Source: Alcaligenaceae bacterium SAGV5 (GTDB lineage Bacteria > Pseudomonadota > Gammaproteobacteria > Burkholderiales > Burkholderiaceae_B). Taken from it: DNA of 64,000 bases. This document shows, in pieces, positions 44,556 to 53,775 of the stretch. Position 1 is the first letter of the stretch, and each line of letters begins with the position of its first letter. The DNA is taken from assembly GCA_009360345.1 (NCBI GenBank), contig SPDP01000008.1:51593-115592 (forward strand). The letters run 5' to 3'. The notes beneath the pieces were generated by a model. That model saw only the letters and a list, made by a program, of their open reading frames with translations. It ran no database searches and was not told the origin of the DNA. A program made the translations under genes and the position numbers.

Positions 44556-44615
44556 CACAGGGTTCCTTGCACTATCTGGTTCGGTATCCGGGAAATCGAG
44601 GCGGAATGCAGGGCG

Positions 44616-45275
44616 CTACCAGACCTGGTAGACGTCGGACAGGTTGACGAGGTTGCCCTTGGCGTCGACAACCGTGGTCGAGCCCGAGGACGGCCGCACC
44701 GAGGTGATCTGGGTCACGCTCAGCGGCGGCGCCGCGCCCACCTTGGTGCCCTCGCCGACCTGCACTTCGAACTTGTAGTCGCCGTCGGGCAGCGTGTCGC
44801 CCTTCGCATTCTTGCCGTCCCAGGTGAAGGTATGCACGCCGGCCTCGACATCGGTCAGCTTCTTGCGCGCCACCTCGACGCCGTCCGCGTCCTTGACCAC
44901 CAGTTCGGCGCTTTCGACCGGAATGCTGAGCACGTAGCCGCCCTCGGCCTTGCCGTCGGCCAGGGTCAGCCCGTCGCCCGACAGCATGACCTTGCGGCCG
45001 ATCAGCGACGCCGCCTGGGTAGCCTGCAGGCTGCCCATGCTGTAGCCCAGCCACTGCATGGTGGTGTTGAGCTGGCTGATGCCCGTGACCGTGCTGATCT
45101 GGGCGAGCTGCGAGGTCAGCTCGGCGTTGTCGAGCGGGTTCAGCGGATCCTGGTTGCGCATCTGCGCGGTCAGCATGGTCAGGAAGCGGTTGGACAACTC
45201 TTCCGCGGATGATGCGGCCAGGGAGTTGCCCGTGGCATTGGTGCCGGTATTGCTGTTGACGTTGGAAACGGCCAT
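44616..45275 (-). CDS. flgD: flagellar hook capping protein FlgD
   Basis: 219 aa. NRFLTMLTAQMRNQDPLNPL and NAELTSQLAQISTVTGI are the FlgD N-terminal signature, followed by a Tudor/FnIII-like domain (VHTFTWDGKNAKGDTLPDG). Cap that assembles the hook; normally discarded. Confidence 0.96.
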   Translation of the reverse strand: MAVSNVNSNTGTNATGNSLAASSAEELSNRFLTMLTAQMRNQDPLNPLDNAELTSQLAQISTVTGISQLNTTMQWLGYSMGSLQATQAASLIGRKVMLSGDGLTLADGKAEGGYVLSIPVESAELVVKDADGVEVARKKLTDVEAGVHTFTWDGKNAKGDTLPDGDYKFEVQVGEGTKVGAAPPLSVTQITSVRPSSGSTTVVDAKGNLVNLSDVYQVW

Positions 45276-45327
45276 GCGGGTTCCTTGCGAGAGGGCGCCC
45301 GTTTCCAGGGCGGCCCGGCGTCTGGGG

Positions 45328-45738
45328 CTAGGTACCCAGGGTCAGGGTTTTCTGCATCAAGGTCTTGGCGGTGTTCATGACCTCGACATTGGTCTGGTAG
45401 GCACGCGAGGCGGCGATCATGTCGACCATTTCATCGACCACCTCGACGTTGGGCATGCTGAGGTAGCCCTCGGCGTCGGCCATGGGATGCTTCGGATCGT
45501 AGATGCGCTTGGGCGGCGAGGGGTCGGTCAGCACTTCGCGCACGCGCACGCCGTTGCCGCCCCCCGTGGCGCCGGGGACGAGATAGGACTCGAACACCAC
45601 CTTGCGGCCCTGGTAGACCTGGCCGTCCGGCCCGCTGACACTCTCGGCGTTGGCGAGGTTGCTGGCCACCGCGTTCAGGCGCTGGCTGTTGGCGGTCAGC
45701 GCCGAGCTGGCGATCTCGAATGCCTTGTTCATGGACAT
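45328..45738 (-). CDS. flgC: flagellar proximal rod protein FlgC
   Basis: 136 aa; KAFEIASSALTANSQRLNAV, ASNLANAESVSGPDG and VEVVDEMVDMIAASRAYQTN are diagnostic. Starts at ATG 45738 (MSMNKAF) or 45732. Confidence 0.96.
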   Translation of the reverse strand: MSMNKAFEIASSALTANSQRLNAVASNLANAESVSGPDGQVYQGRKVVFESYLVPGATGGGNGVRVREVLTDPSPPKRIYDPKHPMADAEGYLSMPNVEVVDEMVDMIAASRAYQTNVEVMNTAKTLMQKTLTLGT

Positions 45739-45754
45739 GGTGATGCAGCCTCGT

Positions 45755-46174
45755 TCAGTTGCTCTGGATGGCGCGCTGGAGCGTCTGGATCTGCCCGTTC
45801 AGCATGCGCAGCGCGGCGTCGTAGCGCAGCGCGTTGTCGGCGAACCGGGTGCGTTCCAGGTCGGGATCGACGGTATTGCCGTCGATGGAAGCCTGCGCGG
45901 GCGTGCGGTACTTCAACGCCACCGGCAAGCCATCGCCCGCGTCGCCCCGCAAATGGCGGTTATCCGTGGCCGCCATCCGCAGCGGCGCGGACGCGGCATC
46001 CGGCCCCGGCGTACCCGTGGCGGCCCGCAGCGCGGTGCCGAAATCGAAGTCCCGCGACTTGTAATTGGGCGTCTCTGCATTGGCCAGGTTCGCCGCCAGG
46101 ACCTCCTGGCGGCGGGCTCGCAGCTCCAGGGCTTGCGCGTTGAACATCAGTTCGTCGCCGATACGGCTGATCAC
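45755..46174 (-). CDS. flgB: flagellar proximal rod protein FlgB
   Basis: 139 aa. ALELRARRQEVLAANLANAE, TPNYKSRDFDFG and the C-terminal DAALRMLNGQIQTLQRAIQ identify it. The start is GTG 46174 (MISRIGDEL), decided by AGGAGG just upstream; longer in-frame extensions would enter the divergent flgA promoter region. First gene of the flgB-L operon. Confidence 0.94.
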   Translation of the reverse strand: MISRIGDELMFNAQALELRARRQEVLAANLANAETPNYKSRDFDFGTALRAATGTPGPDAASAPLRMAATDNRHLRGDAGDGLPVALKYRTPAQASIDGNTVDPDLERTRFADNALRYDAALRMLNGQIQTLQRAIQSN

Positions 46175-46352
46175 ATGACCTCCTGTACTTGCGTGCGGGC
46201 GCCAAGCCTTTTCGCAGGTCTCGCCATTATTCGGATTCCCTGCCATGAACAAAGGCGGAGTAAGACCTCTTTTTCATCCTTGTTTTCACCTTCCTCCCGC
46301 CTGGGGCGCGATAGAGTGTGGCGTCCCTCGAGAACCCCGGAGACTCCGCTCC

Positions 46353-47057
46353 ATGAAACGGTCCGGCTGCGCGACCGCCGCGACGCTCCTGCTGGCTGCC
46401 CTGGCCCAGTCTCCCGCCCGGGCCGCCGCGCCCGCCGCCGAGCTGCTCGAACGCGGCCGGCAGTTGCTGGAGGCACGCGCCGCCCCGGCGGCATCCACGC
46501 TGGGCGGCCGCCTCGACATCCACATCCAGGACCAGGCCGCCGAACGCATCGCCCAGGCCCCCTGCGCGCCGCAGGTATTCCTGCCCGCCGGCGGACGGCC
46601 GACCGGCAAGACATCCATCGGCCTGCGCTGCGCGCACCAGCCCTGGCAGATCCGCATCCCCGCCGAAGTCGCGCTGCTCGTGCCGGTGCCCGTTCCCAGC
46701 CGCCCCCTGCCCGCTGGAACCGTGCTGCGCGAAAGCGACTGGTCGCTGGCCGAGGTGAATATGGCCGCCTGGCCCCGCGGCGTCGCCACCGATCCACGCC
46801 AGCTCGAAGGCTCGACGGTCACGCGCCCGCTCAGGGCGGGTGAACCCATCCCTCCCTCCGCGGTCCAGTCGCGCGCCCACCTCGGACCGGGCGACCCCGT
46901 ACAGGTGGTCCTGAACGGCCCGGGCTTCGTCATCAAGGCCACCGGCAGGATGCTGCACCCGGCCAGCCCCGGCCAGTCGGCGCGCGTCCAGCTCGACTCC
47001 GGCCGCACGGTTGCCGGCGTCCTGCGCGAGGACAGGGAAATCGAGGTCAATCTCTAG
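46353..47057 (+). CDS. flgA: flagellar P-ring assembly chaperone FlgA
   Basis: 234 aa with signal peptide (CATAATLLLAALAQSPARAA) and the C-terminal SAF domain (PLPAGTVLRESDWSLAEV, STVTRPLRAGEPIPPSAVQS, VKATGRMLHPASPGQ). Chaperones FlgI in the periplasm. Divergent from flgB with 178 nt between them. Confidence 0.93.
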   Translation: MKRSGCATAATLLLAALAQSPARAAAPAAELLERGRQLLEARAAPAASTLGGRLDIHIQDQAAERIAQAPCAPQVFLPAGGRPTGKTSIGLRCAHQPWQIRIPAEVALLVPVPVPSRPLPAGTVLRESDWSLAEVNMAAWPRGVATDPRQLEGSTVTRPLRAGEPIPPSAVQSRAHLGPGDPVQVVLNGPGFVIKATGRMLHPASPGQSARVQLDSGRTVAGVLREDREIEVNL

Positions 47058-47111
47058 CAGGCGGCGTTTACATCCTGTAGCGCAATGCTCCCGCGTCCGC
47101 AGCGCCGATGC

Positions 47112-47138
47112 TAAAGTTCGGCACGCAGGCGCCGATAA
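47112..47138 (+). promoter_or_regulatory. sigma-28 (FliA) promoter of flgMN
   Basis: TAAAGTTC (47112-47119), 11-nt spacer, GCCGATAA (47131-47138): 7 of 8 and 8 of 8 to the FliA consensus TAAAGTTT-N11-GCCGATAA. It lies 59 nt before the flgM start, giving the expected class III/autoregulatory control of the anti-sigma factor. Confidence 0.85.
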
Positions 47139-47197
47139 TTGCCTCATCTGCCGGGGATGGCGCGACCACTCCACAGCGGCAGCAAGATGGAGTCAAC

Positions 47198-47488
47198 GTG
47201 AAGATCACCCAAAAGGGTCCCGATTCGATCAAGGTTTCCCGGCCCGCCAACGGCTCGGAAGCCCGCCCCGCCGCGCCGGCTCCGGCGCCCGCCGGGGGGT
47301 CGGAGCTCGACCGGGTCCAGTTGTCGGCGCTGGCCACCAGCCAGTTGCCGGCGGGAGAGGCCCCGTTCAATGCCGAAAACGTCGAACGCATCAAGCAGGC
47401 CATCCGCAACGGCGAATTCACCGTGAACGCCGAGGTCGTCGCCGATCGCCTGCTGGAAATCGAAAGCGGCCTGTCGCGCCAGCCATGA
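47198..47488 (+). CDS. flgM: anti-sigma-28 factor FlgM
   Basis: 96 aa. The start is GTG 47198 (MKITQKGPDSIKV) with GGAG 5 nt upstream; a longer frame from ATG 47108 would run through the sigma-28 promoter. The disordered N-terminal half (Pro/Ala-rich) and the FliA-binding C-terminal half (NAENVERIKQAIRNGEFTVN, VVADRLLEIE) are typical. Holds FliA inactive until exported through the finished hook. Confidence 0.93.
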   Translation: MKITQKGPDSIKVSRPANGSEARPAAPAPAPAGGSELDRVQLSALATSQLPAGEAPFNAENVERIKQAIRNGEFTVNAEVVADRLLEIESGLSRQP

Positions 47489-47841
47489 CGCCCGAGGAAT
47501 TTTCCCTGATCATCGAACGCTGCTCCGCCGCCGGCAAGGCGCTGGCGGAAGCCGTTGCCGGCTCGGACACCCAGCGCATCGATGCCGCCACCCAGGACCT
47601 GAGCCTGCGCGTGCTGGACGTGCAGCGCGCCATTCCCCACGCCCTGCCCGGCCTGCAATCGGCCCAGCCGGAAGTCCGGCAGATCTGGCGCGAACGCCTG
47701 GCCGCCGCGGCGCAGCCACTCAAGATCGGCGCGGAACTGTCCACGCTCAACACCGTCTCGGCCTCGGCCCGCTACGCGGCCCTGGCGCGCATCAGCGGCG
47801 CCGATCTGTCGTATTCCCCCACCGGCCAGTTGTCCCGCTGA
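47485..47841 (+). CDS. flgN: flagellar export chaperone FlgN
   Basis: 118 aa helical protein beginning MTPEEFSLIIERCSAAGKAL; position (ATGA overlap with flgM) and a fully helical profile fit FlgN, the chaperone of FlgK and FlgL. Sequence motifs are weak in this family, so context carries much of the call. Converges on fliA with an 18-nt gap. Confidence 0.85.
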   Translation: MTPEEFSLIIERCSAAGKALAEAVAGSDTQRIDAATQDLSLRVLDVQRAIPHALPGLQSAQPEVRQIWRERLAAAAQPLKIGAELSTLNTVSASARYAALARISGADLSYSPTGQLSR

Positions 47842-47859
47842 TCCCGCCCGGGCCGGCGG

Positions 47860-48582
47860 CTAGCGACCCCACTCCTTGAGACGCGTGCGCAGCCGGGACA
47901 CCGCCTGCGAATGCAACTGGCAGATCCGGGACTCGGTCACCCCCAGCACCGCGGCGATCTCCTTGAAGTTCATGTCCTGCTCGTAGTACATGCCCATCAC
48001 CAGTTTCTCGCGCTCGGGCAGGCGCTCGATGCCGTTGACCACGGCCTCGCGGAAACGGCGGTCCGACAACTTCGCCTGCGGATCGGCCGCCCCGTCCGCC
48101 GGCATGTGCCGATCCAGGTAGTCGTCGGCATCCTCGCCGCTGTCCATGTCCTCGTAGTAGAACAGTTGCACGCCCCGGGCGTCGGCCAGCATCTGCTGAT
48201 ATTCGATCAGCTCCACACCCAGCTCGACCGCCATTTCAGTATCGGTCGGCGATCGGCCCAGCTTGTGCTCGCCGCGATGCATCGCCGCCTCGATCTTGCG
48301 CTGGACCTGCCGCACACTGCGCGGCAGCCAGTCTCCCCGGCGCAGCTCGTCCAGCATCGCGCCACGTATGCGCTGGGTCGCATAGGTCTCGAACTGCGCG
48401 CCCAGCCCCTCCTCGAAGCGGCCGAGCGCATCCAGCAGGCCCAGCATGCCGGCCTGCATCAGGTCCTCGATCTGCACGCTGGCGGGCAGCCGCGCCACCA
48501 TGTGGTGGGCCATGCGGCGCACCATCGGCACGTACTGCTCGACATTCGTCTCGCGCGCCAGGGTTCCTTCACGCGTATACAT
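47860..48582 (-). CDS. fliA: flagellar sigma factor FliA (sigma-28)
   Basis: 240 aa. Region 2 (YVPMVRRMAHHMVARLPASV, DLMQAGMLGLLDALGRFEE, FETYATQRIRGAMLDELR), region 3, and region 4 helix-turn-helix (MNFKEIAAVLGVTESRICQL) are complete. Transcribes fliC, flgMN and other late genes. 48 nt downstream of flhF. Confidence 0.97.
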   Translation of the reverse strand: MYTREGTLARETNVEQYVPMVRRMAHHMVARLPASVQIEDLMQAGMLGLLDALGRFEEGLGAQFETYATQRIRGAMLDELRRGDWLPRSVRQVQRKIEAAMHRGEHKLGRSPTDTEMAVELGVELIEYQQMLADARGVQLFYYEDMDSGEDADDYLDRHMPADGAADPQAKLSDRRFREAVVNGIERLPEREKLVMGMYYEQDMNFKEIAAVLGVTESRICQLHSQAVSRLRTRLKEWGR

Positions 48583-48630
48583 TCATCTCTCGCGGGGAAA
48601 AATCGGGATGGAGACGCACCGGATCCATGC

Positions 48631-50256
48631 TCAGGCCTGCGCCGGCTGCGGCGCGGCGGATTCCGCGTACGGCGCCATCGAGGCCTCGCACGCCCAGTCG
48701 AGCTCCTCGGCCTGCAGCGCGAACACCGGCGCATTGCGTACGCGCAGCGCCCGATGCACCAGCAGCCGCGCGTTGGCGACATGGATATCCTCGGGCACGC
48801 GCTGTCCGTTGGTCATATAGTGCAGCGGCACGCGGTGGCGGATGGCCGCGTCCAGCACACCGCCCAGGCGCACGGCTTCGTCCAGCTTGGACACCACCAT
48901 GCCCGCCAGCCCGCCGGCCGAATAGCCGCTCACGATATCTTCCGCCTGCTCGGCATGCGAACCGCCGGGCATCACCAGCAGCCGCTTGACGCCTTCGCCA
49001 GAGATCGATTGCAGGTGCCGCGCCATGTGCGTATCGCGCTGGCTCACGCCCGCCGTGTCGATCAGGACCAGCTTCCGGTCCGCCATGCTGGCCAGCAGGA
49101 CATCGAGATCACTCGCGCCCTTCGCGGCGTAGACCTCCACCCCGAGCATGCGGCCGAACGTGTGGAGCTGGTCCACCGCGCCGATGCGATGCTGGTCGGT
49201 CGAGATCAAGCCCAGCGCGGCGGTGCCATACCTGACCACGCAATGGGCCGCGAGCTTGGCGGTGGTGGTCGTCTTGCCCACGCCGGTCGGTCCGACGATC
49301 GCATAGCGCCCGCCCTCCGCCACGATGCTGGCTTCAGCGGGAACGCAGGCCAGATTCCGGACCAGGACCTCGGCCAGCCACCGGTCCACCTCGTCCAAGC
49401 CCCGCGTGGCCGGCAGGCGCGAGGCGACGCTGCGCGCCAGCTCCGGCGTGAAGCCGCAGTCGACCATGCGCCGCCACAGTTCGCGGCGCAGCGGATGACG
49501 CTGGGTGCTGTCGCGCCAGGCCATCGCGTCCATCTGATGCGCCAGCCAGTCGCGCATGGAACGCATCTCGCTGACGATGGGATCGGCCACCCGGCTCGCC
49601 AGCTCGGCCCGGTCCTGTTCATCCAGCCTGGCCGCCACCGGGGCAGACGAGGGGGGAACGGAAGGTGCCGCGGACGCCGCTGGACGGGCCGCGCGCTCGA
49701 CCGGCCTGGCCGGTCCGTTGGCGCGAGGCGTCCGCTTGTCGGCCACCGGCCGGCTTGCGCCCAGGCGCAGCACCGGCTTGTCGGTACCGTCCTCGGCCGC
49801 CGCCACCGCCATGGCATGCGCCGGATCGGCATAATCGCCGCCCGCGCGCACGAGATGCGGAATCTGGCCCTCCTGCAGGCGCGGCCATTCGGCGCGCGGC
49901 GGCGCCGCTTCCACCGGCACCGGAACGGCCGGGGCCGGACGCTCGGCCGTCTCGTCTTGCAACGCCAGCACACGAGCCGCCGGCGACAGGCGCACGGACT
50001 CGTCTTCCATGTCGTCCCACAGGGCTGGCGGGCCCGCCGGCGCTTCCCGGGGCGCCTCGGCCACCGGCGCGGAAGCACTGGCGGTCTCGCCCGCGACCTC
50101 GTCGGCCATGGGCATGTCCTGCGCCCGGATGCCGACCACCTCGACACCCGCCGTGGTGCGGCGGGTCGACACGATCATGGCATCGGCTCCCAGCGCCTCG
50201 CGCATCATGCGCAAGCAATCCCGCGTGGAGGCAGCGATGAATTTGCGGAACTTCAT
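48631..50256 (-). CDS. flhF: flagellar SRP-like GTPase FlhF
   Basis: 541 aa. N-terminal MKFRKFIAASTRDCLRMMRE, a long Pro/Ala/Arg-rich linker (about residues 60-220), and a C-terminal SRP GTPase NG domain with P-loop IVGPTGVGKTTTTAKLA, ISTDQHRIGAVDQL, LIDTAGVSQRD and VSKLDEAVRLG. Helps place flagella. The partner ATPase gene flhG, usually next, is absent between flhF and fliA. Confidence 0.95.
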   Translation of the reverse strand: MKFRKFIAASTRDCLRMMREALGADAMIVSTRRTTAGVEVVGIRAQDMPMADEVAGETASASAPVAEAPREAPAGPPALWDDMEDESVRLSPAARVLALQDETAERPAPAVPVPVEAAPPRAEWPRLQEGQIPHLVRAGGDYADPAHAMAVAAAEDGTDKPVLRLGASRPVADKRTPRANGPARPVERAARPAASAAPSVPPSSAPVAARLDEQDRAELASRVADPIVSEMRSMRDWLAHQMDAMAWRDSTQRHPLRRELWRRMVDCGFTPELARSVASRLPATRGLDEVDRWLAEVLVRNLACVPAEASIVAEGGRYAIVGPTGVGKTTTTAKLAAHCVVRYGTAALGLISTDQHRIGAVDQLHTFGRMLGVEVYAAKGASDLDVLLASMADRKLVLIDTAGVSQRDTHMARHLQSISGEGVKRLLVMPGGSHAEQAEDIVSGYSAGGLAGMVVSKLDEAVRLGGVLDAAIRHRVPLHYMTNGQRVPEDIHVANARLLVHRALRVRNAPVFALQAEELDWACEASMAPYAESAAPQPAQA

Positions 50257-50293
50257 GGGGTGGACACCTGGAGGCTAGAAAAGGAAAACATGC

Positions 50294-52381
50294 TCAGCGC
50301 CCTCCCAGCGTCAACGCGACGCGGATCAGGCGCGATTCGGGAATCTCGGAGTGCGCCAGCACCTTCAGGCGCGGCACGGAACGGCGGAAAAACCGCGCCA
50401 GCGCCAGGCGCAGGCGGTCGGGAACGAGCAGCGCGGCGGGCTTGCCCACGGCATCCATCTTCTCGACCGCGGCGGAGGCGTCGCTCAGCAGGCGTTCGGC
50501 CAGGCCGGGTTCGATGGCGCCGATTTCACCCGCCTTGGAACTGATGGTCTGGAGAATGCGCTCCAGTTCGGGATCCAGCGCCAGCACGTCGACCTCGCCA
50601 TTGGCGCCGAAAATACCCTGGGTGATCGCGCGGCCCAGCGCAACCCGCACCGCGCCGACCAGATCGACGGGATCCTGGGCCTGGACCGCGTGCTCGGACA
50701 AGGTCTCGACGATGGTGCCGAAATCGCGGATGTGCACGCCTTCGTCCAGCAGGGATTGCAGGACCCTTTGCAGGGTGGCCATCGAGATCAGCTTGGGCAC
50801 CAGGTCTTCCAGCAGCTTGGGCGTGCCGCGCGTGAAGTGGTCGCACAGCGCCTGCAGCTCGGCGCGGCCCAGCAGGTCGGCGGCATGGTTGTGCAGGAGA
50901 TGGGAAAGATGGGTGGCGATAACCGTGCCGATGTCGACCACCGTATAGCCGGCGGCCTGCGCCGCCTCGCGCGCGGTGGACTCGATCCACAATGCCGGCA
51001 GCCCGAAGGCCGGGTCGCGCGTGGGCGAGCCCGGTATCTCGCGGGTCACCCGGCCCGGGTTGATGGCGAGAAAACCGCCGGTCTGCACCTCGCCCTCGCC
51101 GATCGCCACGCCCTTGAGCGTGATGCGGTAGCCGCCCGGACGCAGTTCGAGGTTGTCGCGAATATGCACCGCCGCCGGCAGGAAACCGACGTCCTGGGCA
51201 AACTTCTTGCGCAGGGCCTTGATGCGCTTGAGCAGATCGCCATCGCCCGTCTTGTCCACCAGCGGAATCAGCCGGTAGCCGACCTCCAGCCCCACCGTAT
51301 CGACCTGGGTGACGTCGTCCCAGCTGGCTTCCTGTGCTTCCGGGGGCTCCTCGGCCACCGGCGGCGCGGCCGCGTGCTCGGCCTGGCGCCTGCGCCGCCG
51401 CGCCACGTACCAGGACAGCCAGCCCAGGCCCGCCGACAGCGTCAGGAACGCGAGATTGGGCATGCCCGGCACCAGGCCCAGCATGCCGATGATCGCGGCC
51501 GACAACGCGATCGCCTGCGGCGTGCCCAGCAGTTGCTTGCCCACCTCGGTGCCGATGTCCTCGCCCTCGCCCACTCGCGACACGATCAGGCCGGCGGCGA
51601 TGGATACGAGCAACGCCGGCACCTGCGCCACCAGTCCGTCGCCGATGGACAGCAGCACGTAGGCGCGCCCGGCTTCCGAGAAACTCAGGTCGTGCTGGCC
51701 CACGCCGATCAGCAGCCCGCCGATGATGTTCACGAACAGGATCAGGATCCCGGCGATGGCGTCACCGCGCACGAACTTGGACGCGCCGTCCATCGCGCCA
51801 TAGAAATCGGCCTCCTGCGCCACATCGGTACGGCGCTTGCGGGCGGTGGCTTCGTCGACCAGGCCGGCGTTCAGGTCGGCGTCGATCGCCATCTGCTTGC
51901 CCGGCATCGCGTCCAGGGTGAAGCGGGCCGAGACCTCGGCGATGCGGCCCGCGCCCTTGGTGACCACGACGAAGTTGATGATGACCAGCACCAGGAACAC
52001 GACCACGCCCACGGCGAAGTTGCCGCCCACCAGGAACTGCCCGAAGGCCTCGATCACCTTGCCCGCGGCGTCGGGCCCGTTGTGGCCGTGCAGCAGCACC
52101 ACGCGCGTGGAGGCTACGTTCAGCGACAGGCGCAGGAGCGTGGTGACCAGGATCACGCTGGGGAAAACCGCGAAGTCCAGCGGACGTTTCGTATAGGTGG
52201 CCACCATCAGCACCAGCAGCGAGATGGCGATATTGAAGGTGAACAGCAGGTCCAGCATGAGCGGCGGCAGAGGCAGCAGCATCATCCCCAGCACAAGCAG
52301 GATGAAGGCCGGCATGCCCAGTTCGCGCAACTGCGCCGAATTGAACTCCAGCCCGCCCAGCTTGAGGCTGCGGCCGCTCAT
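50294..52381 (-). CDS. flhA: flagellar export gate protein FlhA
   Basis: 695 aa. Eight membrane segments in the first half (MPAFILLVLGMMLLPLPPLM and on), the FHIPEP-type loop (RFTLDAMPGKQMAIDADLNA, GAMDGASKFVRGDAIAG) and the large cytosolic C-terminal domain. Start ATG 52381 overlaps the flhB stop (ATGA); longer open frames are flhB shadow. Confidence 0.97.
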   Translation of the reverse strand: MSGRSLKLGGLEFNSAQLRELGMPAFILLVLGMMLLPLPPLMLDLLFTFNIAISLLVLMVATYTKRPLDFAVFPSVILVTTLLRLSLNVASTRVVLLHGHNGPDAAGKVIEAFGQFLVGGNFAVGVVVFLVLVIINFVVVTKGAGRIAEVSARFTLDAMPGKQMAIDADLNAGLVDEATARKRRTDVAQEADFYGAMDGASKFVRGDAIAGILILFVNIIGGLLIGVGQHDLSFSEAGRAYVLLSIGDGLVAQVPALLVSIAAGLIVSRVGEGEDIGTEVGKQLLGTPQAIALSAAIIGMLGLVPGMPNLAFLTLSAGLGWLSWYVARRRRRQAEHAAAPPVAEEPPEAQEASWDDVTQVDTVGLEVGYRLIPLVDKTGDGDLLKRIKALRKKFAQDVGFLPAAVHIRDNLELRPGGYRITLKGVAIGEGEVQTGGFLAINPGRVTREIPGSPTRDPAFGLPALWIESTAREAAQAAGYTVVDIGTVIATHLSHLLHNHAADLLGRAELQALCDHFTRGTPKLLEDLVPKLISMATLQRVLQSLLDEGVHIRDFGTIVETLSEHAVQAQDPVDLVGAVRVALGRAITQGIFGANGEVDVLALDPELERILQTISSKAGEIGAIEPGLAERLLSDASAAVEKMDAVGKPAALLVPDRLRLALARFFRRSVPRLKVLAHSEIPESRLIRVALTLGGR

Positions 52382-53547
52382 GCCCGACCTCCGCGGCGCA
52401 GCGGCGCATCGTCCAGCGGATCCCATCCGGCGGGAATCTCGACCGGCTGCAGTTCGGGCGGCGGTCCGGACACGTAGGCCCGCAACTGATAGACGTGGGC
52501 CAGCACCTGGGCCACCGCGCGATACAGCGCCACGGGGACCTCCTGGTCGATATCGGCGTGGCGGTGCAGGGCACGGGCAAGGCGGGGGCTCTCCAGCACG
52601 GCGACCTTGTGCTGGGTGGCCAGTTCGCGGATGCGCGCGGCAACGCCATCGGTTCCCTTGGCAACCACGCGCGGCGCGCCCATCCGCTGGTCGTCGTACT
52701 TGAGCGCGACGGCGTAGTGGGTCGGGTTGGTCACCACCACGTCGGCCGCCGGCACCGCCTGCATCATGCGCGAGCGCGCCCGATCGCGCTGCAACTGACG
52801 GATCCGCCCCTTCACATGGGGATCGCCCTCGGTTTCCTTGTTTTCCTGCCTGGCCTCTTCGAAGGTCATGCGCAGGTTCTTGTGGTGATTCCACCATTGC
52901 AGCGGCACATCCGCCGCCGCGATGACGAACAGCGCGCCGGCCAGCACCAGCGCATGGCTGGACAACATCCCGGCCAGCTCGGCCAGCGCCCGCGGAGGCG
53001 ACGGCAGAACCAGCGCCAGCCAGCTCTGGGCGCCGTGCCAGACCAGCAGGCCAGCCACACCGCCCAGTACCAGCACCTTCAGGATGGACTTGCCCAGCTC
53101 GCCCAGCCCGGCCAACGAGAAGATGCGGCCAAAGCCCTTGAGCGGAGACAGCCGGCTGAAATCGGGACCGAGCGCCTTGCCGGACAGCACCAGCCCGCCC
53201 AGCCCGATCGACCCCAGGATGCCAGCGGCCATGCCAGCCGCCAGGACGGGCGAGATGGCCAGCAACGCATCGGCCAGCACCTCGTTCAGCGACTTGAGCA
53301 GCATGGCATCGTCGCGACTCGTGGCGGCCGTGCCCGCCGCCGTGGCGAAGGCCGTCCTCATCCAGGTCATCGCACGATCGGCGATGCCCGCCCCCGCCAA
53401 GGCCAGCGCCGCCACGCAGGCGAAGGTCGCCACCGCGCCCGACAGGTCGCGCGAACGCGCGACACGCCCTTCCTCGCGGGCCTGGTCCAGCCGCCGCTGG
53501 GATGGCGCCAGGGTTTTTTCCTGGCCGCTTTCCTGGTTATCTGCCAC
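52378..53547 (-). CDS. flhB: flagellar export switch protein FlhB
   Basis: 389 aa. GTG start (MADNQESGQEKTLAPSQRRL), four membrane segments, the autocleavage motif NPTH in VVVTNPTHYAVALKYDDQ, and the cytosolic specificity domain. A 228-nt gap separates it from cheA; that gap shows no gene. Confidence 0.96.
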   Translation of the reverse strand: MADNQESGQEKTLAPSQRRLDQAREEGRVARSRDLSGAVATFACVAALALAGAGIADRAMTWMRTAFATAAGTAATSRDDAMLLKSLNEVLADALLAISPVLAAGMAAGILGSIGLGGLVLSGKALGPDFSRLSPLKGFGRIFSLAGLGELGKSILKVLVLGGVAGLLVWHGAQSWLALVLPSPPRALAELAGMLSSHALVLAGALFVIAAADVPLQWWNHHKNLRMTFEEARQENKETEGDPHVKGRIRQLQRDRARSRMMQAVPAADVVVTNPTHYAVALKYDDQRMGAPRVVAKGTDGVAARIRELATQHKVAVLESPRLARALHRHADIDQEVPVALYRAVAQVLAHVYQLRAYVSGPPPELQPVEIPAGWDPLDDAPLRRGGRA

Positions 53548-53775
53548 GGTATTCCGGATATCGACGAACGCCGGCGCGGCATCCGCGCTCCGGCGGCCTT
53601 ACGCCGGCCGGACGCGCGCACGCAGTCCCAGCCATGTAGGCGTATGGATTATCGCGAAGGCCTGCCCGGACAAAGCCCGAAACAGGCGCCGGAAAGAGCA
53701 ACTGCTCCGAGGACCCTTAGCCCTCGGCGTCCGAGCCGAATACCAGGAGGCTGGCCGTTCAGCACGCGGGGAACG

